Notes: generated by a model not told the origin, from the sequence alone. Positions 19,784 to 29,442 are shown, counted from the first letter of the stretch. The stretch is 64,000 bases of DNA from JAFDZV01 sp964455525 (GCA_964455525.1 CAYVWR010000001.1:248001-312000), one strand, 5' to 3'. Numbers and translations: made by a program.

Positions 19784-19821
19784 GGGCACGGGAGGCACTG
19801 CTTCCCGTGCCCCTTTTTTTT
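19784..19821 (+). terminator. Rho-independent terminator of the DUF11/T9SS gene
   Basis: GGGCACGGGA at 19784-19793 pairs with TCCCGTGCCC at 19803-19812, and eight T residues follow at 19814-19821. The T-run is itself one arm of a second inverted repeat: TTTTTTTTGGGG at 19814-19825 with CCCCAAAAAAAA at 19843-19854. Confidence 0.92.
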
Positions 19822-19937
19822 GGGGCATGGCAGCGCCCATATCCCCAAAAAAAATTAGCGACAGGCTCGGCATTGACGGCGATACGCAGAGCCAACATAC
19901 ACCAACGTTGATATGGCGTAGATCCCGCCGACAATGA

Positions 19938-19971
19938 AAAAGCCGCGAGCATATCAGGCATCGCGGCTTTT
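19938..19971 (-). terminator. Terminator of the ThuA-like gene
   Basis: AAAAGCCGCGA at 19938-19948 pairs perfectly with TCGCGGCTTTT at 19961-19971. On the minus strand the stem is followed by a run of T (A-run from 19937), about 125 bp beyond the stop of the gene ending at 20097. It could also act on the plus strand. Confidence 0.8.
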
Positions 19972-20096
19972 CGCCCTGCATCGAGAGAACGGCCGGGCAT
20001 GAGGCCGGAACAATCCGGGATGCCGGTATCCTCGCCGAAAAATTCCCTCACTCTCCCCGGATGCCTGGGCGCCCCGGCTGCACGCTCCCTACGCGG

Positions 20097-20987
20097 TCAC
20101 CGCGCCAGCCAGAGCGCAAGGTTCCGCATATAGGCATGGGTGTCGGCAAGCGCACGAGGCTCGCGCCGGATGCCATCGCCGGGAGCTTCCTCAACAAAGC
20201 TTGGGCACCCGAGCGATGGCTCCCAGTTGTAATCCAGAAAGTGGTGAAAGCTCGAATCGGCCACCGCACGTCCGAACGTTCGTCCCTCGGCATCACTCCA
20301 TCGCTCGAAGGCGACGATAAGGTTGAACGGCCTGCCTGTAACGGAACTACGTCCGGTTGCGATCACACGCGCATGTTGCTCCCCATCCGGGACACCGACA
20401 GCACCCTCATGCGGATGCGCCGGGAGGAACTCGATCATCCCCGATGGCGATTCCTGATTCACCAACAGCTCATGCGGCGGCTCTGCGGCCATCACCTGCT
20501 GATAATCGCCGTTCGCCCCCGAGTGATAATTCGGCCAGGAGATGGTTGAAGTATAGGTATCGTCGATCGCATGGCGCGATACATCAGGCTCCAGGTTTCT
20601 TGAATGGAAATAGTGCGCGGCCCCGATCCCCCCGAGCGTGCAAAGCGATACGCCCAGATCCTCGTGATCGCGTGTGGTAAGAATGCCGCCGCCGCGCTCG
20701 CGGAACGCGGTGATCGCGCCACATTCCGCACTCGTAAGACCGTTGCCAGTATCAACCGCGAAGAGCCACAACTCATCGAAGGCGGAGGAGTCGAGCGTGC
20801 TGAGCACCGGATCGTTCCCGTCGGCATCGGGCGCACGATCGCGCGCGGTAACCTCCACCAGCAAATTTCCCTCAGCATCGCGTAGAGACGAGAGCATCTG
20901 CTCAAGGAGCGAGAATCGCTCGATACACCAATCATCAGGATTGCGGGTGATAGTCGTTTGCAGAAGAATCCGTATCGGTTGTCTCAT
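20097..20987 (-). CDS. ThuA-like / class I glutamine-amidotransferase-fold protein
   Basis: The protein has 296 residues from the ATG at 20987 (MRQPIRILLQTT); an ATG at 21002 adds only five residues. The opening strand, then FDELWLFAVDTGNGLT and an AFRERGGGILTTRDHEDLG turn, resemble the ThuA/GATase-like flavodoxin-type fold, in which a loop after GGG positions the nucleophile or a substitute. No Cys nucleophile is visible at the elbow, so amidotransferase activity is not supported. Later motifs include SWPNYHSGANGD and SSFHHFLDYNW. It is probably cytoplasmic, as it has no signal. It stands alone on the minus strand with its own terminator. The fold assignment is moderate and the substrate unknown. 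Confidence 0.6.
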   Translation of the reverse strand: MRQPIRILLQTTITRNPDDWCIERFSLLEQMLSSLRDAEGNLLVEVTARDRAPDADGNDPVLSTLDSSAFDELWLFAVDTGNGLTSAECGAITAFRERGGGILTTRDHEDLGVSLCTLGGIGAAHYFHSRNLEPDVSRHAIDDTYTSTISWPNYHSGANGDYQQVMAAEPPHELLVNQESPSGMIEFLPAHPHEGAVGVPDGEQHARVIATGRSSVTGRPFNLIVAFERWSDAEGRTFGRAVADSSFHHFLDYNWEPSLGCPSFVEEAPGDGIRREPRALADTHAYMRNLALWLAR

Positions 20988-21410
20988 TGCAGTAAGCTCC
21001 ATATACTACATCAGTTATCGATCCGGCATGGCCGCACCATACCATTGGCACCGATCCTGACCGGCTAACGCCTGGCGGCCTGTTCCTGTGGCTGCCTGGC
21101 CTTGAGCGGAATCAGCCTGTAAGGACACGCCAATATATCAACGGGACCGGCCATGGAAATACCTGCCAGCCTTGCAGGAAAATCCGACGCCTGTACGGAT
21201 GCTGGCAAAGCATGCTAGCGACACAAACAGATGCGGCTGCCGGAGTTCTACCGGTACGGTTCCCCGGCGAGATGCCGCACCGCATCAATACATAGCATGA
21301 TGCTCGCATACGATAACGACCGATCGCTGGCATGGCCGCGATCCTTATGGGCATGCCAGCATAGGAAGCAGGAGCCGGTTTGGCATGTTCTCTCCTCTCT
21401 ATCATCACGA
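20988..21410. other. Intergenic, nothing recognised
   Basis: The 423 bp between two minus-strand genes contain no convincing open frame, RNA gene or terminator. Confidence 0.4.
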
Positions 21411-22163
21411 TCATCGCGCCGCCAGCCTGCGCCGGAACTCCTCCTTGCGCCTCCTGGATACGGAGACCACGGCCCCATCGGTCATCACCACCTCTCCCAT
21501 TTCTCCCCGTATATACTTCCTGATATGGGCCAGATTGATAAGATGGGAGTTATGCACCCGCACAAACCCCTTTTCGTTCAGGGCGCACTCATAATCCTTA
21601 AGGGTTCGTGCCATCAGAATGGTGGTACCATTACGGAGATAAAAGCGGGTATAATTGGCTTCGGCCTGGCATCGTATGATATCGGCAAGCGGCACCATGG
21701 TCACAACATCGTTGGCAACCAAGCCCAGGCGGCCATCATCGCTGCCTGCCTCGCGAGCACCTCGAAGTATCTGCCCCAGATTTCCTGTAGCGATGGTCTT
21801 CGTCGCGACCCTCTCCTGCATTCTCTGTACCGCTGCAACCAGATCGTCGAGATCAATCGGCTTCAGCAGATAGTCGAGCGCGCTATATCTGATCGCCTTG
21901 ATCGCATAATGATCGTAGGCCGTAGTGAATATCACCCCGACAGGAAGGTTACCGATGCTGTCCAGCAGATCAAATCCACTGCCAAACGGCATCTCGATGT
22001 CCAGGAAAAGAAGATCGGGGCGGTAGCGGTAGACCTCATCACGTGCAGCCAGAGCAGAATCGGCCGACGCGACGATATCGATCGATGGACAATATCTGCG
22101 CAGAAGCTCCATCAGCATCTGGCGTCCCCCCGGCTCGTCATCAACAATAATGGTACGGATCAT
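21411..22163 (-). CDS. LytTR-family response regulator
   Basis: The protein has 250 residues from the ATG at 22163 (MIRTIIVDDEPGG); upstream in-frame codons to 22244 are not receiver-like. The receiver domain occupies residues 1-120, with acidic Asp8/Asp9, probable phospho-acceptor Asp55 (LLFLDIEMP), Thr near 82 (FTTAYD) and Lys near 102 (LLKPID). The C-terminal ~100 residues are a LytTR DNA-binding domain (VPLADIIRCQAEANYTRFYL ... FVRVHNSHLINL). It is the natural partner of the LytS-type kinase at 11187-14345. Its targets are not visible here, since LytTR direct repeats were not found upstream of nearby genes. Confidence 0.95.
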   Translation of the reverse strand: MIRTIIVDDEPGGRQMLMELLRRYCPSIDIVASADSALAARDEVYRYRPDLLFLDIEMPFGSGFDLLDSIGNLPVGVIFTTAYDHYAIKAIRYSALDYLLKPIDLDDLVAAVQRMQERVATKTIATGNLGQILRGAREAGSDDGRLGLVANDVVTMVPLADIIRCQAEANYTRFYLRNGTTILMARTLKDYECALNEKGFVRVHNSHLINLAHIRKYIRGEMGEVVMTDGAVVSVSRRRKEEFRRRLAAR

Positions 22164-23279
22164 GGTGTAATGGACCCTTGTTATGATATGGTACCTGGGT
22201 TGGTTGTCCGGCCTCATCTGTACATCGTTTTCAAGCCGTGTCAATCATCTGGGGTGGCGATACCCACCTGGGGGGAGGATGGCATATCTCCAAAAAAACG
22301 GCACAAGCCTAAAAGGCTCTCCCTGGAACTGACCGGTCATACGATGCTTCCGGCACTTTTGCAGCGCTCAGGCTTTGCAGGCAGCGTGCGCACAATAAAA
22401 AATCCTGATCCTTCGATTGTTTCCTCTTCATATCAGTATCGAGCGCCACATCGAGCGCCTGGCAAGTCTCCACGCCGCCGGATATTCATGACCTGTTCCG
22501 AGCGTTGCGAAAGGCTTAAGGGGAACAACCACATCGTCCGTGTTGCTTATGGCATCGATAGGGTCGGTATCAGGGATTCCCTGTGCATGATGATGTTGCC
22601 GAACTTCAAGCTCTTCCTTTTTTTCCAGACAGTGGAAGGACCGTCACAGCCATATGGCTCCACAGGAAAACCGCGACGGAACAGAGCGATCTCTGTCATA
22701 CGGATATGCAAACGTGATCCAGGGCGCTGTGTACAGAAGTAGCCATAGGTCCGGCGCGCTTTATCGGCACTCCGCACTGGACCGGCGGCCAGAGCAGAGT
22801 ACGAACTTCAATCGTAGAAACAAAACAACTGCGCGCATCGGCAGCGAAAAAAATGCATAACATCCCAACCCACAAGGTTATGCGTGCAATGGTGTCGTGC
22901 CCCCGTTTTGCACGCACTGGCGATCACCCTTGCTTATAGAGCGTGCGCCACCGCACTCGCAGCATCCCGGCACGCGCCATCTCATCGCATCATGGGCACA
23001 CTGCCGCACGGATACGCCTCGGGCATAGGCTTGTGCACAACCGATCGCAACACCATCTGGCAGATGATTCTCCCGGGACGCTCTATTCCCTTGCCACGGC
23101 TCACTGGCGCTCTTATGTTCCGGCCTCCAACTTCTCCGGGAAGTGCGCCCCACATATTCATTTCAAGACCAGCCCCCGGTAACCCGGAGCGTGCCGTACA
23201 CCGCAGACAGGAACGGCACGGCAGAGTGCTGGCATCGGTTTCGGCACCTATTTATTCCCATAGAATACTACATTCCAAT
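22164..23279. other. Long intergenic region, no supported gene
   Basis: This is 1.1 kb between a leftward regulator and a rightward protease, so both promoters should lie here. Plus-strand frames crossing it are continuations of antisense frames and have no family features. No repeats or hairpins worth naming were seen. Confidence 0.4.
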
Positions 23280-24824
23280 ATGTCCAACCCTACTACCAGT
23301 TTTCAACCCACATCACTGCCAGGCACACCATCGATGACCGGGCGTGCAATACTTGCAATTATCTTTCTCATCGGGTTTTATCTGCTTGCATTCGGTATAG
23401 TCGGGGTATTGCTCTATATCCCATATGCCGAGATGCTGTATCTGGGACGCATTCATCTACAGATCGTAGCCTTCTGCCTTATCGGCGCCATCCTTATCCT
23501 CTGGGGCCTGCTGCCACGGCGATCACCGTTCATCGCGCCCGGGCCGAGGCTCGCCGAAAGCGATCAACCTCGGCTTTTCAAGGAAATCCGGGATATCGCC
23601 AAGGCTACGGGACAGGAAATGCCAGCAGAGGTCTATCTCCTTGCCGAGCCAAATGCGTGGGTGATGGATCGGAGAAACTTCCTGGGTCTTGGGAGCGCCC
23701 GCATCATGGGCATAGGCCTTCCGCTGCTCCAGATTCTCGATATCCCCCAGACACAAGCGGTGCTGGCACACGAGTTCGGCCATTTCTACAGCGGCGATAC
23801 AACGCTGGGGCCGTGGATATATACAACACGCGCAATGCTTGAACGGACGCTTGAGGGCCTGCGACATCACAGCTCGGTACTTCAGCAACCATTCATCTGG
23901 TACGGCAAGGCATTTCTTCGGATAACCCATGCGATCTCCCGCCAGCAGGAATATACAGCCGATGCGCTCGCAGCGTCCATCGTGGGACGTGATGCGCTTA
24001 TCAGCGGCCTTACGGCCATTTCCACCACTCAACCGGCCTTTCATCAATACTGGCGAAGCGAAGTCATCCCTGTTTTGGACCGGGGCTATCGTCCCCCCCT
24101 GATGAGCGGTTTTCAGGCCTATATACAGTCCCCTTATATCACGGCGGTACGCGACAAGATTTCTCAGGTATATCTGGCCGACAAGAAATCCGATCCCTAC
24201 GATACCCATCCCTCACTCTCCGAACGGATAGCGGCATTACAGCAGTATTTGAAGAAGGATACGCAGCGCGAGCAAATTCCGGCGATTTCATTGCTGGATA
24301 ATATCGCTGCACTTGAAGGAGAGATCCTGATCGCCCTGGCCAATGAGAAGTCGATACAAGCATTGAAGCCGATCCAATGGGAAGAAACAACCGATACGAT
24401 ATGGATAGGGATCTGGAAGGAAATGGTAACAGCCGCTGCCGGAGATCTTGCCGGGATCACCCCTTCAATGATCCCCGACATCCTTGCCAGTTCCGATCGA
24501 CGCGCCATGCTCTTCCGGCATTGCGAAACTCCGGTTCCAACAGAATATCAACAGTTATATCTTATTGATCTTTTCGGAAGCGCGATTACGCTCGCCCTGA
24601 TCCAGCAGGGATGGATAGCCAGCACACTGCCGGGAGAGGAGGTAACCCTCTATAACGACAGAGCCTCGGCAACCCCTTTCCTCTACATTGCGAACCTGAT
24701 CGACGAAAAAAAGACCGGTGAGAAGATGAGCGCAGAGGAATGGCATATGCTCTGCACCGATCTGGATATCCGAAACGTGGATCTTGGAGCAATGGCGGCA
24801 CAGCAGAAACCGGCACGCTCCTGA
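23280..24824 (+). CDS. Membrane-bound M48-family metalloprotease
   Basis: The protein has 514 residues from the ATG at 23280. The frame is open further upstream, but that part lacks coding character. Two membrane segments lie near 20-48 and 58-78. The zinc motif HEFGH is at residues 164-168, and a third ligand is likely the Glu in QQEYTADALAAS near residue 223. This is the M48 (HtpX/Ste24-like) signature, with the catalytic domain cytosolic or periplasmic next to the membrane. The ~200 residues after the catalytic domain are helical and unrecognised. There is no visible Shine-Dalgarno. A second M48 protein lies at 53988-55283. A role in membrane-protein quality control is the family norm, not shown here. 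Confidence 0.9.
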   Translation: MSNPTTSFQPTSLPGTPSMTGRAILAIIFLIGFYLLAFGIVGVLLYIPYAEMLYLGRIHLQIVAFCLIGAILILWGLLPRRSPFIAPGPRLAESDQPRLFKEIRDIAKATGQEMPAEVYLLAEPNAWVMDRRNFLGLGSARIMGIGLPLLQILDIPQTQAVLAHEFGHFYSGDTTLGPWIYTTRAMLERTLEGLRHHSSVLQQPFIWYGKAFLRITHAISRQQEYTADALAASIVGRDALISGLTAISTTQPAFHQYWRSEVIPVLDRGYRPPLMSGFQAYIQSPYITAVRDKISQVYLADKKSDPYDTHPSLSERIAALQQYLKKDTQREQIPAISLLDNIAALEGEILIALANEKSIQALKPIQWEETTDTIWIGIWKEMVTAAAGDLAGITPSMIPDILASSDRRAMLFRHCETPVPTEYQQLYLIDLFGSAITLALIQQGWIASTLPGEEVTLYNDRASATPFLYIANLIDEKKTGEKMSAEEWHMLCTDLDIRNVDLGAMAAQQKPARS

Positions 24825-25180
24825 GATAGCAGGCGGCCCGAGGGGGGATGAAGCAGAGAGCACATGCCGAGGGTGCCGGAACCAATAAGACATTCCGCCC
24901 TCCGCAACCTCCTGGTTCCCAGCATGGGACCATCTCCCCGGAAACGGCCGCGGCAACATTCCACCGGCGCTCTGTGCCATGTATGCGGACCCAAGGAAGG
25001 GGGCGTGGTTGCCTATGGGCCGGATGCCCCGGGAAACAAGAGATCATCAGCAATGATTTCCTGCAAGGAGCTACATTCGGAGGCGAAGGAGAAACGCCCC
25101 CGTTGCTATCAACGGCATGCCCGGACCCAGCGGGCACGCTTTTGTACCCAACGCTCACAATACATCATACAGGATAGATA
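24825..25180. other. Intergenic, nothing recognised
   Basis: This 356-bp gap between two rightward genes has no convincing open frame and no terminator-like hairpin. Confidence 0.4.
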
Positions 25181-25960
25181 ATGGATCTTGGACTACATGG
25201 CCGTACCGCCGTTGTCTGCGCCTCCAGCCGGGGGCTGGGCAAAGCCTGCGCCATCGAGCTTGCACGCGCCGGATGCAGCATCGTCATCAATGGTCGCGAT
25301 GCATCGGCACTCGAAGTGGCAGCCGATGAAATACGCAGGGAAACCGGCGCCCGGATTATTCCCGTGGCAGGAGATATCGGGACACCCGAAGCACAGGAAG
25401 CCCTTGTTGGCGCCGTGCCTACGATCGACATCCTGATAACAAACAATGGCGGCCCTCCCTTTCGCGATTTCCGGCAGATCAATCGCACGGCGATGATCGA
25501 CGGGGTTGTAAACAATATGATAACACCGATAGAGCTTGTGCGCCGTGTGATCGACGGCATGGTGGAACGGCGCTTCGGCCGCATCGTCAACATCACCTCG
25601 GGTTCGGTGAAAATGCCGCTGGCGGGGCTGGATCTCTCAAGCGGCGCCCGTGCCGGGCTGACCGGTTTCCTTGCAGGTATTGCACGAACGGTGGCCCATG
25701 CAAATGTTACGATCAACTGCCTTCTGCCAGGATCGTTCGAGACCCGCCGGCTGCAATCCGCATTCGAGGCTCTGGCACAGCAGAGAGGAACCGAGCCGGA
25801 AAACGTTCGTGCGGCACAGCAATCGGCCATCCCGGCTAAACGTTTTGGCGATCCCGCAGAATTCGGCGCCGCCTGCGCCTTCCTCTGCTCTGCGCAGGCC
25901 GGGTTTATCACCGGCCAGAGCCTGCTGATCGACGGTGGAGTATTTCCCGGCATCTTTTAA
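25181..25960 (+). CDS. SDR-family oxidoreductase with substituted Tyr/Lys catalytic site
   Basis: The protein has 259 residues, the usual length for a classical short-chain dehydrogenase. The NAD(P)-binding motif is ASSRGLGKA near residue 13, and the NAG motif appears as TNNGGPP near 89. Catalytic Ser is present in NITSGSV. Where YxxxK should follow, the sequence reads LDLSSGARAGLTG, so neither catalytic Tyr nor Lys is in place. This sequence type (NNGGP plus GARAG) occurs as a recurrent SDR subgroup often annotated as 3-oxoacyl-ACP reductase. The true reaction is therefore uncertain. The C-terminal GQSLLIDGG is typical for the family. A 14-bp hairpin lies 85 bp downstream. Confidence 0.88.
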   Translation: MDLGLHGRTAVVCASSRGLGKACAIELARAGCSIVINGRDASALEVAADEIRRETGARIIPVAGDIGTPEAQEALVGAVPTIDILITNNGGPPFRDFRQINRTAMIDGVVNNMITPIELVRRVIDGMVERRFGRIVNITSGSVKMPLAGLDLSSGARAGLTGFLAGIARTVAHANVTINCLLPGSFETRRLQSAFEALAQQRGTEPENVRAAQQSAIPAKRFGDPAEFGAACAFLCSAQAGFITGQSLLIDGGVFPGIF

Positions 25961-26747
25961 AGGGAAGCGATGGAACAACCATCGGCCAACCCAATCTGCT
26001 GGCAACCAAACGGCCGACAACAGGCTCTCCATCCAACCCCGCCATAGAGCCGCGCCAGCATGGTGGCACGGCTCTATCGGAAGGACACAGCCTTCATAGA
26101 AAATGAAGGAACTGCCCCCCGCCTGGATATCGTTCCACAAAGATCCGCGCACCATGCAACAAAGAACCGGCTCCACCGCATCGTTGTTGCATGCCTCTGC
26201 CGATTTGAGTAGTATAAACGGCATTGCAGATCGGGCAGTGGCCAACTCATACCATACCGATTAATGCAATGAAGCATCCGAGAAAGTGGCATGTGGAACA
26301 TCCGACCCGTCCAGACAGAGGAGGCAACACCCCCCAGCGCCTAGCCCGACAGATTTTTTGCGATGCCCCTGCCCCCCACGAAGAGCGATTGATCGGCTAG
26401 TCGCAAATTCACCGTGGCGAGGCCCCGGCCATCATAACCGGCAGCCAGCCGGTTGAGCCGGGTAGATGTTCACCTTGCTGCGTTCGCACGACACTCGCGG
26501 ATCGAAAGCCCGGCGATGCCAGCGTCGGCATCAATACCCCGTGGTTTTACCACGCCCCCCCGGACGTTGCCGGGTCCGGTCGGCCTCGGCTGGTGGCACG
26601 CCGATCACGACACGGCTGTGATCGAGGCACGACCGGCAGCAGGAACTGGCGTATCAGGCAAAGCTCGCGCAGCCCACCTGATATCCCCAGGTGCCCTCCG
26701 CTCTCTATACCAACGTCCTTGAACAGTAGCACACTAACCGATCAAGA
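25961..26747. other. Non-coding region with a strong hairpin
   Basis: ATAGAGCCGCGCCA at 26045-26058 pairs with TGGCACGGCTCTAT at 26065-26078 around a 6-nt loop with one mismatch (C-A on the plus strand, G-U on the minus strand). No U-tract follows on either side. The rest of the 787 bp has no supported gene. Confidence 0.5.
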
Positions 26748-27842
26748 ATGACCGCTCTGGAGATCGCTTCTTCACGAATCCATCATCATACACTTCAGCG
26801 CAAGAAGATGAGCCAGCCCGACCAGGTTGTATCCTGGTTTGGTGCAATGCAGGCACAAGACTACCGAAGCATACAATGGGGAATCGGTATCCGATGCGCA
26901 AATACAACCGAGGCGGCAGTTGAGCAGGCGATTGCCAGCGGAAGGATTATCCGAACATGGGCCCTGCGCGGCACGCTGCATTGCATCGCCGCATCCGATC
27001 TCCGATGGCTGCTATCGTTGCTCGGGCCTACCATCATCGCCCGCACCGCATCATCGTATCGTAATGCCGGTCTGGACGATAAGGCGTTTACAGCAATTAC
27101 CAGGACGCTCCGGTCCATCCTGCAAGGTGGGCGCCAACTCCCCCGAAAAGACCTGTTCGACGCGCTTGCAGAACACGCCATATCCACCGATGGTCCTCGC
27201 GGGAACCTTATCCTGTATCGTGCGGCGTTATCCGGCGAGATCTGTCTTGGCGCCATGCGTGGCAGACAGACCACCTATACACTGCTCGATGAGTGGGTGC
27301 CCGATGGCAGGGATCTGGACCATGATGAGGCATTGGCAGAGCTTGCCATACGCTATTTCAGGAGCCATGGCCCGGCAACCTTGCAGGATTTTATATGGTG
27401 GTCCAGCCTGCGTGCCGCCGATGCGCGGGCAGGGCTTGAGATGATACAGTCCCAGCTCTCCCAGCATATCATCAATGGCACGACCTACTGGATGCCTCGT
27501 GGCACGGCCATCGCAACGATCTCCACGCCGATGGCGTACCTGCTGCCAGGCTTCGATGAATATCTCCTGGGATACAAGGATCGGGATATCATGCTCCACC
27601 CGGCACGGACTGCTCAGGTGATCTCCAGCAACGGGATATTCAGCCCGACGATTGTCATGGATGGGCAGATCGTGGGCACCTGGAAACGTACGATGAACAG
27701 AGCAGGAGCAGCCATCGTGCCCACCATGTTCCGATCGCTGACAGGGGCCGAACAGAAGGCTCTCTGGCTGGCAACGCAACAGTATGGGTATTTTCTCGAT
27801 ATGCCGGTGACGCTGGTAGAGCCAGGCACCGTCAGATGGTAG
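26748..27842 (+). CDS. AlkZ-like winged-helix DNA-binding protein (HTH_42 superfamily)
   Basis: The protein has 364 residues, close to the usual length. The N-terminal winged-helix part carries WFGAMQAQDYRS near residue 30; the Q-x-Q pattern matches the catalytic QxQ motif of AlkZ DNA glycosylases, which unhook bulky or cross-linking alkylated bases. RTWALRGTLHCIAASDLRW is the family's conserved beta-hairpin region. The C-terminal beta-rich wing includes LLPGFDEYLLGYKDR. No signal or membrane segment is present. It is followed after 73 bp by a methyltransferase and then a GNAT, which would suit a self-resistance or detoxification group. Glycosylase activity is an inference from the motif. Confidence 0.85.
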   Translation: MTALEIASSRIHHHTLQRKKMSQPDQVVSWFGAMQAQDYRSIQWGIGIRCANTTEAAVEQAIASGRIIRTWALRGTLHCIAASDLRWLLSLLGPTIIARTASSYRNAGLDDKAFTAITRTLRSILQGGRQLPRKDLFDALAEHAISTDGPRGNLILYRAALSGEICLGAMRGRQTTYTLLDEWVPDGRDLDHDEALAELAIRYFRSHGPATLQDFIWWSSLRAADARAGLEMIQSQLSQHIINGTTYWMPRGTAIATISTPMAYLLPGFDEYLLGYKDRDIMLHPARTAQVISSNGIFSPTIVMDGQIVGTWKRTMNRAGAAIVPTMFRSLTGAEQKALWLATQQYGYFLDMPVTLVEPGTVRW

Positions 27843-27915
27843 CACACAAGGTGATGCCACGCGGGCAACCCCATCCGAATTATTCACGCATTCCCTTATC
27901 GACATCATAAAACCT

Positions 27916-28740
27916 ATGGCGGAAACAAACACACAACCGAATCCACTTGCAGTGCCCGATGCCTGGAACACTGTGGCCGAAGGATATGCGATAGATATCG
28001 TCCCACGATTCTCGCTCTATGCACAGGATGCGCTCGCCCTTGCGGAGATGCCCCCGAATGCCCATATCCTAGATGTGGCAACCGGACCGGGAACGCTCTC
28101 GGTGATTGCTGCGCGCAGTGCTGAGCGGGTTGTTGCGATCGATTTCGCAGAGGCCATGATAGAAGTGCTGCGGCGGCGCATTGCCGAGGAGAACCTGACA
28201 AATATCGAGATCGTGACCGGCGACGGGCAATCGCTTGCATACGACGATGAGACCTTCGACGCCGCATTCTCCATGTTCGGCCTGATGTTTTTCCCCGATC
28301 GTGCAGCCGGTTTCCAGGAATTGCGGCGCGTACTGAAGCTGGGACGGCGCGCTGTTGTGTCGAGCTGGACCCCGATGGAGCAGATACCGCTGCTGGCAGC
28401 TCTCTTTGGCTCTATCCGATCGTTGCTTCCAGGCCTCCCCTTCGCAAGTGGCAAGGCCCCGCTCTCCCATACGGATGATGTTCGCACCGAGATGACGGCA
28501 GCCGGATTCCGCTCGGTGGAAGTTCATACGGTTGAACATTACGTCGAGATACCGTCGATAGCAGCATTCTGGAAATCGCAGACACGATCGTCGGCGCCCA
28601 TTGCATTGCTGCGGAACAAGCTGAGCGAGGAGGAATGGACCGATCTCGCCGCCGGAATTGTGGAGCGCCTGGAAACCGAGTTCGGCACGGGAACGCTGAA
28701 CGTTGGCTGGCCGGCACTGCTTGGCGTTGGCATACGGTAG
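27916..28740 (+). CDS. Class I SAM-dependent methyltransferase
   Basis: The protein has 274 residues. SAM-binding motif I is ILDVATGPGT at residues 51-60, the acidic end of strand 2 is VVAIDFAEAMIE, and motif with Asp is ETFDAAFSMFGLMFF, followed by LRRVLKLGRRAVVSSW. This order is that of the UbiE/type 11 methyltransferases. The acceptor-binding C-terminal third is variable, so the substrate cannot be named. It lies between the AlkZ-like gene and the GNAT gene on the same strand with gaps of 73 and 54 bp, so one transcript is plausible. Confidence 0.9.
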   Translation: MAETNTQPNPLAVPDAWNTVAEGYAIDIVPRFSLYAQDALALAEMPPNAHILDVATGPGTLSVIAARSAERVVAIDFAEAMIEVLRRRIAEENLTNIEIVTGDGQSLAYDDETFDAAFSMFGLMFFPDRAAGFQELRRVLKLGRRAVVSSWTPMEQIPLLAALFGSIRSLLPGLPFASGKAPLSHTDDVRTEMTAAGFRSVEVHTVEHYVEIPSIAAFWKSQTRSSAPIALLRNKLSEEEWTDLAAGIVERLETEFGTGTLNVGWPALLGVGIR

Positions 28741-28794
28741 GAATGGATAGACGCAGACGGCACCGATCGCACCATCAGAAAAAAACTTGCGGCG

Positions 28795-29334
28795 ATGCAG
28801 ACATATACCTATACCCTGAACAATGGTCGGCACCTGCTTGTGCGTGAGGCAGAAGCAGAGGATGCACAGGCCCTTATCGAATACGTTGAAACTATCAGCG
28901 CCGAGACCGATTTTCTAGCATTCGGCCCCGGCGAGTTTGTTATCAGCATAGAGGAAGAAGAGAATATCCTGCGCAGATACCGCGATGCCGAGGATCATCT
29001 CTATATACTTGGGATTGTTGATGGTGTGATAGCCGCATCACTGAATTTTGCAGCAGGACGCCGACCACGTATTCGGCATAGCGGCGAATTCAGTATGTCC
29101 GTCCGAAAAGACTGCTGGGGCCTTGGCATCGGCTCTCATCTGCTGGATATATTTATCCGCTGGGCACGATCGACCACAACCATACGGAAAATCAACCTTC
29201 GTGTCCTTACAGATAATCAACGTGCCATAGCGTTGTACAAACGCAAGGGGTTTGCCATAGAAGGCACTATCAGCAGGGAGGTTATCGTGGGGGGCAACTA
29301 TCTCGATAGCTACTGGATGGGGCTGAAGCTGTAG
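28795..29334 (+). CDS. GNAT-family N-acetyltransferase
   Basis: The protein has 179 residues. A GNAT core spans the protein: GEFSMSVRKDCWGLGIGSHLLDIFI holds the acetyl-CoA pyrophosphate loop (Q/R-x-x-G-x-G/A appears as CWGLGIGS), and NQRAIALYKRKGF near 145 is the conserved motif B region. The C-terminal DSYWMGLKL strand completes the RimI/YjcK-like fold. The substrate is unknown. It closes the three-gene group started by the AlkZ-like gene and converges with the next gene; a 10-bp-stem hairpin lies between them. Confidence 0.9.
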   Translation: MQTYTYTLNNGRHLLVREAEAEDAQALIEYVETISAETDFLAFGPGEFVISIEEEENILRRYRDAEDHLYILGIVDGVIAASLNFAAGRRPRIRHSGEFSMSVRKDCWGLGIGSHLLDIFIRWARSTTTIRKINLRVLTDNQRAIALYKRKGFAIEGTISREVIVGGNYLDSYWMGLKL

Positions 29335-29400
29335 GGCCGCCCCCCCGGCATCTTCCAGGCTCTCTTGCCACTGTTCCCACCGATATCTGAGGCTATCATA

Positions 29401-29442
29401 AAGGCCGCGACCCATTGTTGCAATGAATTGGATCGCGGCCTT
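29401..29442. terminator. Hairpin between convergent genes
   Basis: AAGGCCGCGA at 29401-29410 pairs perfectly with TCGCGGCCTT at 29433-29442 around a 22-nt loop. It lies between the GNAT gene ending at 29334 and the minus-strand gene ending at 29603. U-tracts are short on both strands. Confidence 0.6.

Noticed and set aside
18817..19848. 343-codon minus-strand open frame
   Set aside because: It is antisense to the DUF11/T9SS gene and runs into its terminator.
21231..22742. 503-codon plus-strand open frame
   Set aside because: It lies antisense to the LytTR regulator, has no family motifs, and the regulator strand has complete receiver and LytTR motifs.
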